Assembly (NCBI RefSeq): GCF_014656095.1
Contig: NZ_BNBT01000010.1
Location: 1-64,000, forward strand
Direction of reading: 5' to 3'
DNA: 64,000 nucleotides
Source of the DNA: Streptomyces longispororuber
GTDB taxonomy: Bacteria > Actinomycetota > Actinomycetes > Streptomycetales > Streptomycetaceae
In this document: positions 1 through 8,659 of the stretch, piece by piece
Layout of the letters: every line of letters begins with the position of its first letter
How positions within the stretch are numbered: position 1 is the stretch's first letter
Translations under genes and position numbers: made by a program
Notes under the pieces: generated by a model
Told to the model about the DNA's origin: nothing
Databases searched by the model: none
The model's input: the letters and a program-made list of their open reading frames with translations, nothing else

Positions 1-831
1 CGGGTCGGCGGCCGGTCCGCCGGGGGCCGCCAGGGCGCGATGTGCCGCGTCCGGTGCTCCCAGGAGCCACTGTCCGGTGAGGAGTTCGGCGTGGCCGTCG
101 TACGCCGGGCCGCCCGCGGCGGTGTCGTCGGCGGCGCGCTGCCGGGCCGTCGCGAGCAGCGCCCGGGCGCGGCCCTGCTCGGCGGCGGCGTCGCGCAGGT
201 CCGCCGCGAGGAACGCGCGGTAGGCGGGTGGGGCCGCGTTCCCGCCGGTGGCGTCGAAGGACCGCAGGACGAGCGCGGCGTCGGGGCCCAGGTCGGCGTG
301 CACCCACGGCTCGTCCGCCCCGTGCGTCCGGGCCTCCTGTTGTGCGGTGAGCGTCCGCGCGAGGTGACCCAGCATCACCCGGGCGCCGAGCACGGCGGGG
401 AGGACCGAGCCGGCCAGCTCGGCGCAGCGGCGCAGCCGTTCGTCACCGACGGCCGCGACGGCCGCTTCCAGGCCCGCCGTCGCGGAGGCCAGCGCGGCGG
501 ACGTCCCGGCCGGGAGGAACGCCGTGCCCGCGACCGGGGTCCAGTTGTGCTCGACGTGCACGGCGGCGGCGCGGAGCGAGCGGGCCAGGGTGCGGTGGTC
601 GTACGGCAGGTCGTCGGAGGCGAGCGGGCCCTCCAGGAGCGCGCGTGCCCGCTTGCTCTCACCGGCGGCGAGCGCGGCGGCCACCTCGCACCACGCCTCC
701 TCCCTGCCGGTGGCGTGGGCGGCGCCCTGGGCGGGCCGCCGCCGCGCGGGTCCGGGCGCGGCACCGGTCCCGGCGGTGCGGGGGTCCGCGCCGCGCCGCT
801 CGGTCATCAGCAGATCCGTGAGCCGGTCCAT
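1..831 (-). CDS. Unknown protein, N-terminal part (runs off left edge)
   Basis: The minus-strand frame is open without a stop from an ATG at 831 to the first base of the window, giving at least 277 residues. A GAGGGGGA ribosome site lies about four bases before the ATG. The product is rich in Ala and Arg and looks mostly helical, with alternating charged and Ala-rich stretches such as AALAAGESKRARALLEG. I see no signal peptide, membrane segment or catalytic motif, and I do not recognise a family. The gene points away from the serine hydrolase gene to its right. The C-terminus is outside the window, so the function stays open. Confidence 0.6.
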   Translation of the reverse strand, partial: MDRLTDLLMTERRGADPRTAGTGAAPGPARRRPAQGAAHATGREEAWCEVAAALAAGESKRARALLEGPLASDDLPYDHRTLARSLRAAAVHVEHNWTPVAGTAFLPAGTSAALASATAGLEAAVAAVGDERLRRCAELAGSVLPAVLGARVMLGHLARTLTAQQEARTHGADEPWVHADLGPDAALVLRSFDATGGNAAPPAYRAFLAADLRDAAAEQGRARALLATARQRAADDTAAGGPAYDGHAELLTGQWLLGAPDAAHRALAAPGGPAADP

Positions 832-1210
832 GCCGTCCCCCTCGGTGCGGGCCGCGGTCGCGCGTCCGTCTTGTCCGTCCGTCCCCCTGCCGTCCTCCTG
901 CTTACACGGGATCCGCTCGCGAGATCCCGCACGGGCGCGGGTTCTGCCGGGCGTCGTGGCGCGCTCGCGGGCCGCCGGGCGGGCCGATGGAAGGCCATGC
1001 GTGCCACGGGGCTCCCCGCGGCGGGCGCTCGGGGGTTCGGCGGTACGGACGTCGGGGGGACAGCCCCAGCAGGCACCGTGCGGGTAGCCGGATCGCCGGG
1101 GGCGGTCTCCGTGCCCATGCTGGGACCGGCACGGGACTCCGCCCGCGCCACAGGGATCCAGCGGCCCCCGGGGCTTGCCGAACGGCCGCTCGGAACAGAG
1201 GAGTTGGCGC
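832..1210. other. Intergenic region between divergent genes
   Basis: About 380 bases between the minus-strand unknown gene and the plus-strand serine hydrolase. It must hold both promoters. I see no convincing -35/-10 pair, repeat or RNA gene. Confidence 0.5.
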
Positions 1211-2443
1211 GTGCGCGAACAGACAGAGCAGCGGTGCCGTCCGTCCGGACAGCGGGACAAGGGCCGGCGCGAGGTGGTGACGGGAACGCTCGCCGTGGCC
1301 ATGGGCGTGCTCGCGGCGGGGGCCGCGGTTCCGCCCGCCGCGGCGGCGCCCGCCGCGGCACCTCCCGCACCGTCCCCCTCCCCCGCCCGGCACGGCGCGG
1401 CGCAGGTCGTGCAGCAGGGCCTGGACGCGCTCGTGCGCTCCGACGGGGTGCCCGCCGCCCTGGCGAGCGTCACGGACGGCAAGGGGCACACCCGTTCGTA
1501 CACCGCGGGGCTCGGCGACATCGCCACCGGCGCCAGGGTGCCCCGCGACGGCCAGGTCCGCGTCGGCAGCAACACCAAGGCGTTCACGGCCGTGGTCGTG
1601 CTCCAGCTCGTCGCCGAGGGCAGCGTGCGGCTCGACGGCCGCGTCGACACGTATCTGCCGGGTCCCGTCCACGGCGACGGCGTCGACGGCGGCCGCGTCA
1701 CGGTCCGCCAGCTCCTCCAGCACACCAGTGGACTGCCGGACTACGTCGGCCACTTGGGCGACGACATCCGCTACTACGAGCCCCGCGACCTCCTCGACCT
1801 CGCCCTGCGGCACCAGGCCGACTTCGCGCCCGGCGAGGGCTGGGCGTACAGCAACACCAACTACCTCGTCGCCGGGCTCCTCGTGCAGAGGGTCACCGGA
1901 CGCCCCCTCGCCGTGGAGATCGACCGGCGCGTCGTCCGGCGCGCCGGGCTGCGCCACACCTACTTCCCCGCCCCCGGCGAGCTGCGCCCGCGCGAGCGCC
2001 ACCCCAGGGGCTACCACCAGGCGTCCGCGGGCGCGCCCGTCGTCGACGCCACCGAGTGGGACCCCTCCTGGGCCTGGGCGGCGGGGCAGCTCGTGTCCAC
2101 CAACTCCGACCTCAACCGCTTCTACTCCGCGCTGCTGCGCGGCCGTCTCCTGCCGGGGCCGCAGCTCGACCAGATGCGCACCACGGTCCGCGCCGGCCGC
2201 CCCTTCGCCGACGGCGCGCGCTACGGCCTCGGCCTGGTCGGCACCCCGCTCTCCCACGGCGGCCAGGTCTTCTGGGGGCACGGCGGCAGTATGACCGGGT
2301 ACGAGACCCGCGGTGGTGTCACCGAGGACGGCCGCGCCGTCCACGTCGCCGTCACCACGCAGCCCGGCAAGGCCGTGCGAGAGCACATGGAGGAGCTGGT
2401 GGACGAGGTGCTCCGCTCGACGGCGCGCGCCCGCAGGGGGTAG
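1211..2443 (+). CDS. Secreted serine hydrolase, beta-lactamase class C / DD-peptidase family
   Basis: 410 residues. The three active-site motifs of the serine beta-lactamase/penicillin-binding fold are present in order: S-N-T-K (SxxK) in RVGSNTKAF, Y-S-N in AYSNTNYLVA, and H-G-G in WGHGGSMTGY. The N-terminus has a positive stretch followed by a hydrophobic Ala-rich segment ending near AAAAP, so the enzyme is probably exported. The family includes D-alanyl-D-alanine carboxypeptidases, esterases and class C beta-lactamases; the true substrate cannot be told from sequence. I chose the GTG at 1211 because GAGGAG lies eight bases upstream; an ATG at 1175 has no ribosome site. The gene stands alone. 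Confidence 0.85.
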   Translation: MREQTEQRCRPSGQRDKGRREVVTGTLAVAMGVLAAGAAVPPAAAAPAAAPPAPSPSPARHGAAQVVQQGLDALVRSDGVPAALASVTDGKGHTRSYTAGLGDIATGARVPRDGQVRVGSNTKAFTAVVVLQLVAEGSVRLDGRVDTYLPGPVHGDGVDGGRVTVRQLLQHTSGLPDYVGHLGDDIRYYEPRDLLDLALRHQADFAPGEGWAYSNTNYLVAGLLVQRVTGRPLAVEIDRRVVRRAGLRHTYFPAPGELRPRERHPRGYHQASAGAPVVDATEWDPSWAWAAGQLVSTNSDLNRFYSALLRGRLLPGPQLDQMRTTVRAGRPFADGARYGLGLVGTPLSHGGQVFWGHGGSMTGYETRGGVTEDGRAVHVAVTTQPGKAVREHMEELVDEVLRSTARARRG

Positions 2444-2596
2444 CGCGGCTGGGGACGCAGGGCACCGGGCCGAAGCCGGTGGGCAGCCCGCCGTCGCTCC
2501 GTGCGATCATGCGGGTGCTTTCGATGGACCGGCACGGTTGTTCGGTTGACCGGCCGGTGCGAGCCATCGGGCATCGAGCGGAAACAGGAGTGCGGT

Positions 2597-3730
2597 GTGG
2601 CCAAGGGTGGGGGGCAGGACGAGGCGTCCGTGTCCGACGAGGAGTGGGAGCGGTTCCTCCGCGAGTCGGTGACGGGCGCGGCGGACGCCCCCGTGGAGCC
2701 GTCCGCGCGCGCCCGCGCCGTGCAGCGGCGGCTGCGCGAGAGCCCGGGGCAGCCGGAGGGCTGGCGCACGTACACCCCGGCCCCGCGCCGGCGCAGGACG
2801 GGCTGGTATGCGGCCGGGTCGGTCGCGGCGGTGGCGCTCCTGGCCGTGGCGCTGTTCCCGCAGGAGGTCGTCGGCTGGTTCGGCGGCGGTGACGGCGACG
2901 GCGGGCGGGCCGGGGGGACGGTGGCCGCCGAGACGGAGCGGCCCCGGGAGGCCCCCGCGGCGGAGCCGGCGCTGCGCCCCACCCTGGCCGAGCCGTTCCG
3001 CGGCTCGCCCGCCGCCCGCTGGGCCGACGGGGCGGCCGGGATCACGGTGCCGAAGGCGAAAGCGACCGGGTGGATGGACGCCGCCCAGGTCGAGCGGGCG
3101 CTGCGGCGCAGCAAGCAGTTCATGGTGGCCTCGGGGCTCGACACGCGTGTGCTGCGCGGTGAGCGTCCCGCGCGGGCGATCGCTCTGCTGAACCCGCACC
3201 AGAAGGACGTCCAGCGGTACCTGCGCGCCGCCCTGTCGTCGAAGGCGCCCACCGCCGAGAACGATCCGCTGCTGCTGTTCAGCCGCTTCCGGCCGGAGCG
3301 GGCCCGGCCGGCCGGGGACGTCGTCAGGACCCGGGGGCGGCTCACGTACCGGGAGGGGAAGCGGGGAGCGGTCGAGGTGACGGCGGACGTGACCTTCGTG
3401 TACCCGCTCACCCCGGCGGCCGGCGACGGCGGCCGGGACGCCGAGGTGGTCCGCACGGTCGTGCGCCGCGAGGTGGTGATGAGCTGGGACGACCCGGCGA
3501 AGGTCGTCACCGAGCCGGGCACGGCGTCCCTCGTCTCGTACGCGCTCGACATGACCAACGGCGGCTGCTCCGGCCCCACCGGCTTCTTCGAGCCGCCCTT
3601 CGGCACGGCCGGTGAGCAGCGCGCCGACGCCGCCCGCCGGGTGGACCCGTACGACCGCAGCGAGCCGGTCGACCGGAGCGGCGGTACGGCGTCCCGGGGC
3701 GACGACTGCGCGACGGCGACGCGTTCCTAG
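2597..3730 (+). CDS. Membrane-anchored protein of unknown function
   Basis: 377 residues. The first ~70 residues are hydrophilic with an Arg-rich patch, followed by one membrane segment (WYAAGSVAAVALLAVALF), then a long outer domain. The layout resembles actinomycete proteins with a short cytoplasmic head, one anchor and an extracytoplasmic domain. The outer domain contains NGGCSGPTGFF and repeated beta-like stretches (VEVTADVTFVYPL), but I recognise no family. GTG at 2597 is chosen because CAGGAG lies six bases before it; an earlier in-frame ATG at 2501 has no ribosome site. It ends 30 bases before the convergent HExxH gene. Confidence 0.7.
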   Translation: MAKGGGQDEASVSDEEWERFLRESVTGAADAPVEPSARARAVQRRLRESPGQPEGWRTYTPAPRRRRTGWYAAGSVAAVALLAVALFPQEVVGWFGGGDGDGGRAGGTVAAETERPREAPAAEPALRPTLAEPFRGSPAARWADGAAGITVPKAKATGWMDAAQVERALRRSKQFMVASGLDTRVLRGERPARAIALLNPHQKDVQRYLRAALSSKAPTAENDPLLLFSRFRPERARPAGDVVRTRGRLTYREGKRGAVEVTADVTFVYPLTPAAGDGGRDAEVVRTVVRREVVMSWDDPAKVVTEPGTASLVSYALDMTNGGCSGPTGFFEPPFGTAGEQRADAARRVDPYDRSEPVDRSGGTASRGDDCATATRS

Positions 3731-3762
3731 TACCTCCGGGCGTCCGGCTGCCTGACGGTACG

Positions 3763-4698
3763 TCAGCTCCGCTGGGCGGCGGTCAGTTCCTTCTCCCAGC
3801 GCAGGAGGTCGTCGAAGTACCGGCGGCCCTCGTCCGTCCACTCGGCGGCCGGTTCCAGGGCCTCGATGGTGCCCCGCAGGCGGTGCAGCGCGTCGTCGCG
3901 CCGTGCGGTGACCTCGGGCGGGGCCGCCGGTTCCGCCGCGGCCCAGCGGGTCAGCCCGTACGCCATGCGCGCCAGGACGTGCGCGGCGTGGACGGCCCCG
4001 CTGACCGGCCGCGGGTCGGGGCGGAGCGGGTGGCTGATCAGGACGTCGCCGTTGGTGACGAACGGGGCGAAGAAGTTCCGCAGGTACAGGGCGTGGTGCC
4101 CGGTCTCGTGCAGGAGCGCCTCGAAGGCGGCCGGGATGCTCGCGACGCTGGACGTGCCGAGGTACACCGCGCCGAAGGTCTGGCGGAGCGTGGCCGAGCG
4201 GAAGGCGCCGCCCTGGACGTACACGATGACGCGGACCAGCAGGTCCGACTCCAGGGCGGCTTCCGGCCACACCGTCCGCAGGGTGTCGCGGGCGGCTTCC
4301 AGGTGCGCGATCCCCTGTGTCGGGTCCGGTGCGCCGAAGTCGGCGTCGCCCGCGCCGCTGGTGCGGCGGATGTCGGCGAGGAGCTGGTCCGCGCCCCACC
4401 GGCACCACTCCGGTACGGGCGACGTGCCGCCGGGCGTGAGGTGTTCGAGCGGAGGCATCGAGCCCGCGCCCGTCAGCGAGCGGGCCAGCTCCGCGACGCC
4501 CGCGGGAGCCGTACCGCCGCCGGTGGGCGTCCGGGTGGCGGCCCAGACCAGGCCGGGGTGCGAACAGGCCGGTCCGGGCCCGGGCGGGAGGACCGGTGCC
4601 AGGCGGCCGAGGACGTCCCGGTGGTGGCTGCGGACCAGGCTCATGGTGCCGGCCGGGGTGATGCCGACCCGCACCACCTCGTCCCGTCCGGCACCCAT
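3763..4698 (-). CDS. HExxH-motif peptide-modification protein (candidate peptide beta-hydroxylase)
   Basis: 311 residues. The central motif H197-E198-T199-G200-H201 sits in LLHETGHHALYL, typical of the HEXXH-motif proteins found beside peptide natural-product genes. Some members of this family are known to be Fe(II)/2-oxoglutarate-dependent beta-hydroxylases of ribosomal peptides rather than proteases. The gene overlaps the cupin-oxygenase gene upstream by one base (4698), so both are translated from one message with the transporter, metallopeptidase and short peptide gene upstream. I infer that it hydroxylates the 50-residue peptide encoded at 8357-8509. The metal and 2-oxoglutarate dependence is from family knowledge, not visible here. 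Confidence 0.75.
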   Translation of the reverse strand: MGAGRDEVVRVGITPAGTMSLVRSHHRDVLGRLAPVLPPGPGPACSHPGLVWAATRTPTGGGTAPAGVAELARSLTGAGSMPPLEHLTPGGTSPVPEWCRWGADQLLADIRRTSGAGDADFGAPDPTQGIAHLEAARDTLRTVWPEAALESDLLVRVIVYVQGGAFRSATLRQTFGAVYLGTSSVASIPAAFEALLHETGHHALYLRNFFAPFVTNGDVLISHPLRPDPRPVSGAVHAAHVLARMAYGLTRWAAAEPAAPPEVTARRDDALHRLRGTIEALEPAAEWTDEGRRYFDDLLRWEKELTAAQRS

Positions 4699-5657
4699 CA
4701 GGCGTCACCCGCGGGGGACTCCACCGCCAGGATCTGGCCGAGGGAGGCCGTCTCGGCCTTCTTGAGCTGCTGCTCGCGAGCCTGGAGGCGGCGTACCACC
4801 AGGGCGGAGATCACCTCGTCGCCCAGGTCCTCCAGGGTGCGGAAGAGGTCCTCCCTGACCTCCTTCCACATCTCCTTCGACGCGCCGCTCAGCGCCTCGG
4901 CCGTGCTGGGCAGCCGGCCGCGCAGGGCGACGCTCCGCTCGGCGACGAGTTCCAGGGCGTCGTGGAGGATCTGGGTCCAGTTGTCCTCCACCCCGTCGGA
5001 GAAGGCGATGTGGACGGAGCCCTCCTCCGCCGTGGTGCCCTCGTGGTAGAAGCCGCGCGGCAGGTACAGGCAGTCGCCGGCGTGGAGGGTGACTTCGAGG
5101 CACTGCGGGGTGGGCGGGGTGACGCCCGGCTTGGAGCGCTTGACCGGCCACTGCTTCGGCGGTTCGTGCAGCCGCCAGGTCTTGGATCCTGCGAGCTGGC
5201 GCAGGAAGATGCTGGCCAGGTCGTAGTGCGCCTCGGCGCCCTTGGAGTGCGGCGGGGTCAGGAAGGCGTTGGCCGCGACGGGGACCCCGATGTCCTCGGA
5301 CAGCTCGGCGCAGAAGGCCTCCACCTCGGGGCAGTAGGTGGACATCGCCTGGAAGACGAGCGTCGCGCCCTGCCGCATCTGGGACACGACGTACGCCGGG
5401 TCGGCGAGTCCGGACAGCACCCGGCGCTCGTCGCTCCCGTCGTCCCCGGGTTTGGCGGCCTTGCGGACCCCGATGTCCTGACCGTGCCGCCACAGTCTGA
5501 TGTAGGGCGTCCGCAGCCCCCGCTCGAAGAGGAGCCGCTGTGCGAGGTCGGTCGAGAACACCTGGTCCAGCTCGCCCATGTCCCGGCTGACGTACGGCTC
5601 GGTGTCCCGGATGGACTTCAGCTTCGAGGGGTCGTCGAGGAGCTTCTCCACTGCCAT
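4698..5657 (-). CDS. JmjC/cupin-type Fe(II)/2-oxoglutarate oxygenase
   Basis: 319 residues with the full layout of cupin_4/JmjC ribosomal-oxygenase-like proteins. Metal ligands are visible as H144-x-D146 (AEAHYDLASIF) and H205 (YLPRGFYHEG); the first is followed by the usual strand LRQLAGSKTWRL. The C-terminal ~90 residues form the helical/winged-helix tail normally found in this group. Family members hydroxylate amino-acid side chains of proteins or peptides. It lies one base from the MFS gene upstream and overlaps the HExxH gene downstream, so it is probably a second tailoring hydroxylase for the same peptide. Confidence 0.8.
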   Translation of the reverse strand: MAVEKLLDDPSKLKSIRDTEPYVSRDMGELDQVFSTDLAQRLLFERGLRTPYIRLWRHGQDIGVRKAAKPGDDGSDERRVLSGLADPAYVVSQMRQGATLVFQAMSTYCPEVEAFCAELSEDIGVPVAANAFLTPPHSKGAEAHYDLASIFLRQLAGSKTWRLHEPPKQWPVKRSKPGVTPPTPQCLEVTLHAGDCLYLPRGFYHEGTTAEEGSVHIAFSDGVEDNWTQILHDALELVAERSVALRGRLPSTAEALSGASKEMWKEVREDLFRTLEDLGDEVISALVVRRLQAREQQLKKAETASLGQILAVESPAGDA

Positions 5658-5658
5658 C

Positions 5659-6918
5659 TCATACCTCCGCGTCTTCGGGAACCGGCTGTTCTTCCTGATG
5701 GAAATCGCGCACCCCGGGCACTGCCAGGACCAGCAGTGCGGCGCCGAGCTGGACGACCGCGGCGACGACGAGGACGGTCGTACGGCCCACCGTGTCCGCG
5801 AGCGGACCGATGACGGCCAGGCCGAGGGGGAGCAGGGCGAGGCTGCACAGCCAGTCGACGGAGCTGACCCGGCCGAGGATCGACGGGGGGAACTGGCGTT
5901 GCAGCGCGGTGTGCAGGAGCGTGTTGAAGGGCATCATCGCGAACCCCGCGAGCATGTATCCGGCGACCACCCACCACAGGGAGAACGGGGTGAGCAGCAC
6001 GAGCGGCACGACGGTGAAGAGCGCGTTGAACACCATCGCGCTCGTCCCGGGCCGCTTCAGCCGGATGCGCCCGACGACGATCGTGCCGACGAAGCCGCTG
6101 AGGCTGAACATGGCGATGACCAGGCCGTAGGTCGAGGGTCCGGAGAACTCCTCCTGGGTGATGACCGGCAGGAGGACCATGTGGGCCGCGACCACCAGCA
6201 TAGTCTGCACCGCGGTCATGGTGAGGAGGGCCGCCACCCAGCGCACGCGGCGCACCGCGGCCAGCCCCTCCCGGATCTCCTGGGCGATGGAGGAGCGTTT
6301 CCCCGCCCGGTCCATGGGTGGTTCGGTGACGGCGAGGACGCACAGCAGGCTCACCGCGAAGGTCGCCGCGTTGACCGCGAAGGCCGTGCGGGTGTCCGCG
6401 GTGGCCACCAGGACGCCGCCGAGCGCCGGGCCCACCACGGCGGCCGCGCTCTCCATGCTGCCCCGCCAGACGTTGGCGCTGAGCAGCCGGTCCTCGGGGA
6501 CGAGGGAGGGCACCAGGCCGCCGTACGCGGGACGGAAGAACGCCTCGCCGCTGCCCACCAGGAAGGTCAGCACGGCGAGCGCGAGCGTGGTGGAGTCGAA
6601 CGCGCCGAGCACCACCACGGTGATGGCGGCCAGCCGGAACGCGTCGGCGAGGATCATCGCCCAGCGCCGGGGCACGCGGTCCGCCCAGGCGCCGCCGACG
6701 AGTGCGAACAGGACCGTGGCGAGCATCCGGGCGCCGATCACGAGGCCGACGTCACCGGCGTCGCCGCCGCTCTCGATCACCCGCAGGGACACGGCGACGT
6801 TGAAGAGCTGGTCGCCGACGGCGCTGACCGCCTGCCCGGCCCAGAGGTAGCGGAAGTCGCGCAGTTCCATGGCGCTGCCGGCCAGTCGGCCCGCCACCGC
6901 GGTTCTCAGGTTGGGCAT
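5659..6918 (-). CDS. MFS transporter (likely peptide exporter)
   Basis: 419 residues with about twelve membrane segments, beginning FRYLWAGQAVSAVGDQLFNV, the usual first helix of drug-exporter-like MFS proteins. The loop between helices 2 and 3 carries GGAWADRVPRRW, the conserved MFS signature. Start is the ATG at 6918, two bases after the stop of the metallopeptidase gene, so the genes are translationally coupled. In a RiPP-like operon its likely job is export of, or self-protection against, the modified peptide. No substrate can be named. Confidence 0.85.
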   Translation of the reverse strand: MPNLRTAVAGRLAGSAMELRDFRYLWAGQAVSAVGDQLFNVAVSLRVIESGGDAGDVGLVIGARMLATVLFALVGGAWADRVPRRWAMILADAFRLAAITVVVLGAFDSTTLALAVLTFLVGSGEAFFRPAYGGLVPSLVPEDRLLSANVWRGSMESAAAVVGPALGGVLVATADTRTAFAVNAATFAVSLLCVLAVTEPPMDRAGKRSSIAQEIREGLAAVRRVRWVAALLTMTAVQTMLVVAAHMVLLPVITQEEFSGPSTYGLVIAMFSLSGFVGTIVVGRIRLKRPGTSAMVFNALFTVVPLVLLTPFSLWWVVAGYMLAGFAMMPFNTLLHTALQRQFPPSILGRVSSVDWLCSLALLPLGLAVIGPLADTVGRTTVLVVAAVVQLGAALLVLAVPGVRDFHQEEQPVPEDAEV

Positions 6919-6920
6919 GT

Positions 6921-8069
6921 TCAGTCGTTCGCGCTCGCAGCCGCGGGAGTCGCAGCCGCGGGGTCCGTCAGCTCTCCGTAGCCGAATCCGCAGCAGTCGC
7001 CCGTGATGTCCTCGTCCCGCACGAGTGTGGGGTGTTCCTCCCCGTTGGGCTGGAGGTTCGCCAGGTCGACGGGTTCGGGGTCGTCGTCGATCCAGAGTTC
7101 CGCGCCGTCCGTGATCAGATCGAGGTGCACCTTCTCCTCGTAGCCGACCACGGCACGGTCCTGGTTGTGCTGTCCGAAGCCGATGTGCACGCCGACGCGG
7201 CGTTCGTTGAGGTGCGAGTTGGCCGGGATGAACCGGTCGATGCCGGTGTTCGTGCCGAAGCCCAGCTCCCCCACCCGGGTGCCGTGCGGCTGCTTGAAGC
7301 ACAGCTCCACCAGCTCGCGGACGTCGTCGTCGCCGCCGGTGAAGCCCGTGGCGCGGCCGTCCGCGATGTCGACCGTCAGCGGGCGGGCCGCAAGCCGGGT
7401 GTCGATACGGGTGATGACGTTGCAGTTGAGCGCCCCGTCCGCCACCAGGCGGCCGTCGATCGCGGCCGGGTACGTGGCGATCTCCCCCGCCGGGAGGATG
7501 GTGAAGCCGCCCGGGCGCCACACCCCGCGGTTGCTGATCCAGTCGTACCGCTCGTTGTCGAGCCGGATCCGCAGGTCGGTGCCGCCCCGGCTGCGGACCC
7601 TGACGCTGCGCGCCCCGGTCAGCCGGGTCAGCAGCGCCGCGTTGCGGGCGCTGAGTTCGTCCGGGCCGAGGTTGAGCGCCAGCTCGAAGAACTCGCGCGA
7701 CGCGCTGATGACGCGGACCACCATGCACCGGTCGTCTCCGAACTGCCGCAGCACGTGCTGGAGTTGGGCGAAGTGGGACATCGTGTCCCGTTCGAGCGTG
7801 AAGATGACGAGCCGGCCGTCGAACGTCCCGGGGTCCGGCACGGCGGCGTTCAGACGGGCGGCGAACCCGTGGTCCACGAGGGGCCGCATGCCGATGAGCC
7901 GCGCGCTGAGCCGTCGTTGCTTCAGTCCGGCGACCAGCCAGGCGGCTGCCTCCCGGCTGTCCGGGGTGAAGACGACGACGCAGTGATCGCGCTCGGAGAG
8001 GCCGGCGTACCGGTCGAGGAGTGCGTCGACTCCGTCCCGTACGTCGCGGCTGGACTGCACAACGGTCAA
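6921..8069 (-). CDS. M29 (aminopeptidase T)-like metallopeptidase
   Basis: 382 residues with the C-terminal metal-binding layout of peptidase family M29: a Glu in VGELGFGTNTG, a His in VGVHIGFGQHN, and H-x-D in EKVHLDLI. M29 enzymes are two-metal aminopeptidases. Here the gene is the first after the precursor-like peptide, so it could trim the leader or follower of the modified peptide, or act as a modified, non-proteolytic partner. The chosen start is TTG at 8069 because AGGGAG lies six bases upstream; GTG at 8060 is the alternative and ATG at 8192 lies inside the tandem repeats with no ribosome site. Confidence 0.75.
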   Translation of the reverse strand: MTVVQSSRDVRDGVDALLDRYAGLSERDHCVVVFTPDSREAAAWLVAGLKQRRLSARLIGMRPLVDHGFAARLNAAVPDPGTFDGRLVIFTLERDTMSHFAQLQHVLRQFGDDRCMVVRVISASREFFELALNLGPDELSARNAALLTRLTGARSVRVRSRGGTDLRIRLDNERYDWISNRGVWRPGGFTILPAGEIATYPAAIDGRLVADGALNCNVITRIDTRLAARPLTVDIADGRATGFTGGDDDVRELVELCFKQPHGTRVGELGFGTNTGIDRFIPANSHLNERRVGVHIGFGQHNQDRAVVGYEEKVHLDLITDGAELWIDDDPEPVDLANLQPNGEEHPTLVRDEDITGDCCGFGYGELTDPAAATPAAASAND

Positions 8070-8209
8070 GACGTGCTCCCTGTGGCTTCGGGTCGGGTCG
8101 AGGGGCGTCCCCGGGAGGGGGCTCCGGCCGCGATGACCGATGCGGCCGGAACCCCCCGAGGGTCGTGCGGAACCGTCAGGCACGGGCCTCAAGTGGGCAC
8201 CGTCAGGCG

Positions 8210-8356
8210 CGAACCGTCAGGCACGGACCCTCAGGTGGCGCCCGTCAGGCGCGAACCATCAGACCCGGACCCTCAGGTGGCGCCCGTCAGGCGCGAACCA
8301 TCAGGTGGCGCCCATGAGGCGGCGCCCATGAGGCGCGAGCCGTCAGGCTCGAACCA
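8210..8356. repeat. Imperfect 42-bp tandem repeats between precursor and metallopeptidase genes
   Basis: Two near-identical 42-bp units (8210-8251 and 8252-8293, three mismatches) are followed by shorter partial units to 8356, and a diverged unit precedes at about 8170-8209. Each unit contains TCAGGTGGCG, which also forms the last codons and stop of the peptide gene at 8357. The array therefore looks like copies of the 3' end of the peptide gene. Confidence 0.75.
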
Positions 8357-8509
8357 TCAGGTGGCGACGAACCACGCCATCAGCGGACCCTCGTCACCAC
8401 TGCCGACCGGAACGAGCACCTCGGCCGACTCGGCCTCGGAGAGCTCGCGCAGAGCGTCCTCGACCAGCGACTCGTACGTGGGCGCTTCCACGGTGTCGGT
8501 TTGTGTCAT
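8357..8509 (-). CDS. Candidate RiPP precursor peptide, 50 residues
   Basis: A 50-residue acidic peptide beginning MTQTDTVEAP. The first ~32 residues form a Glu/Ala/Leu-rich amphipathic leader (SLVEDALRELSEAESAEVL); the end, VPVGSGDEGPLMAWFVAT, is Gly/Pro-containing and hydrophobic, as expected of a core. AGAGGAG lies nine bases before the ATG at 8509, and a good promoter lies just upstream. It heads an operon with two candidate peptide hydroxylases, a metallopeptidase and an exporter, which is the main reason for the call. There is no Cys, so it is not a lanthipeptide precursor. An ATG at 8563 in the same frame would overlap the promoter and is rejected. Confidence 0.7.
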   Translation of the reverse strand: MTQTDTVEAPTYESLVEDALRELSEAESAEVLVPVGSGDEGPLMAWFVAT

Positions 8510-8543
8510 CTTTGAACTCCTCTCAGACAACAACAGCGGCGCG

Positions 8544-8573
8544 ATGCTACGCATCATGTCCATGCAGGGTCAA
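8544..8573 (-). promoter_or_regulatory. Sigma-70-type promoter of the peptide operon
   Basis: On the minus strand TTGACC (8573-8568) and TAGCAT (8549-8544) are separated by 18 bases. This would start transcription near 8537, about 28 bases before the ATG of the peptide gene. The match to the actinomycete housekeeping consensus is good. Confidence 0.55.
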
Positions 8574-8659
8574 TCAAAATGACGGCGTAACTCCCGTTTA
8601 CTGTACGCCATTTGGGGTAGACGCCACCGGAAGGCGTGCCTCCGCAGCGGGGGTGCGGT

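Noticed and set aside
902..2386. Long minus-strand open frame across the serine hydrolase gene
   Set aside because: Its product is low-complexity and without domains, while the plus strand encodes a full set of serine hydrolase motifs. Long antisense frames are normal at this GC content.
8210..8356. CRISPR array or riboswitch
   Set aside because: The units are contiguous tandem copies related to the peptide gene end; no spacer pattern or ligand-binding fold is seen.
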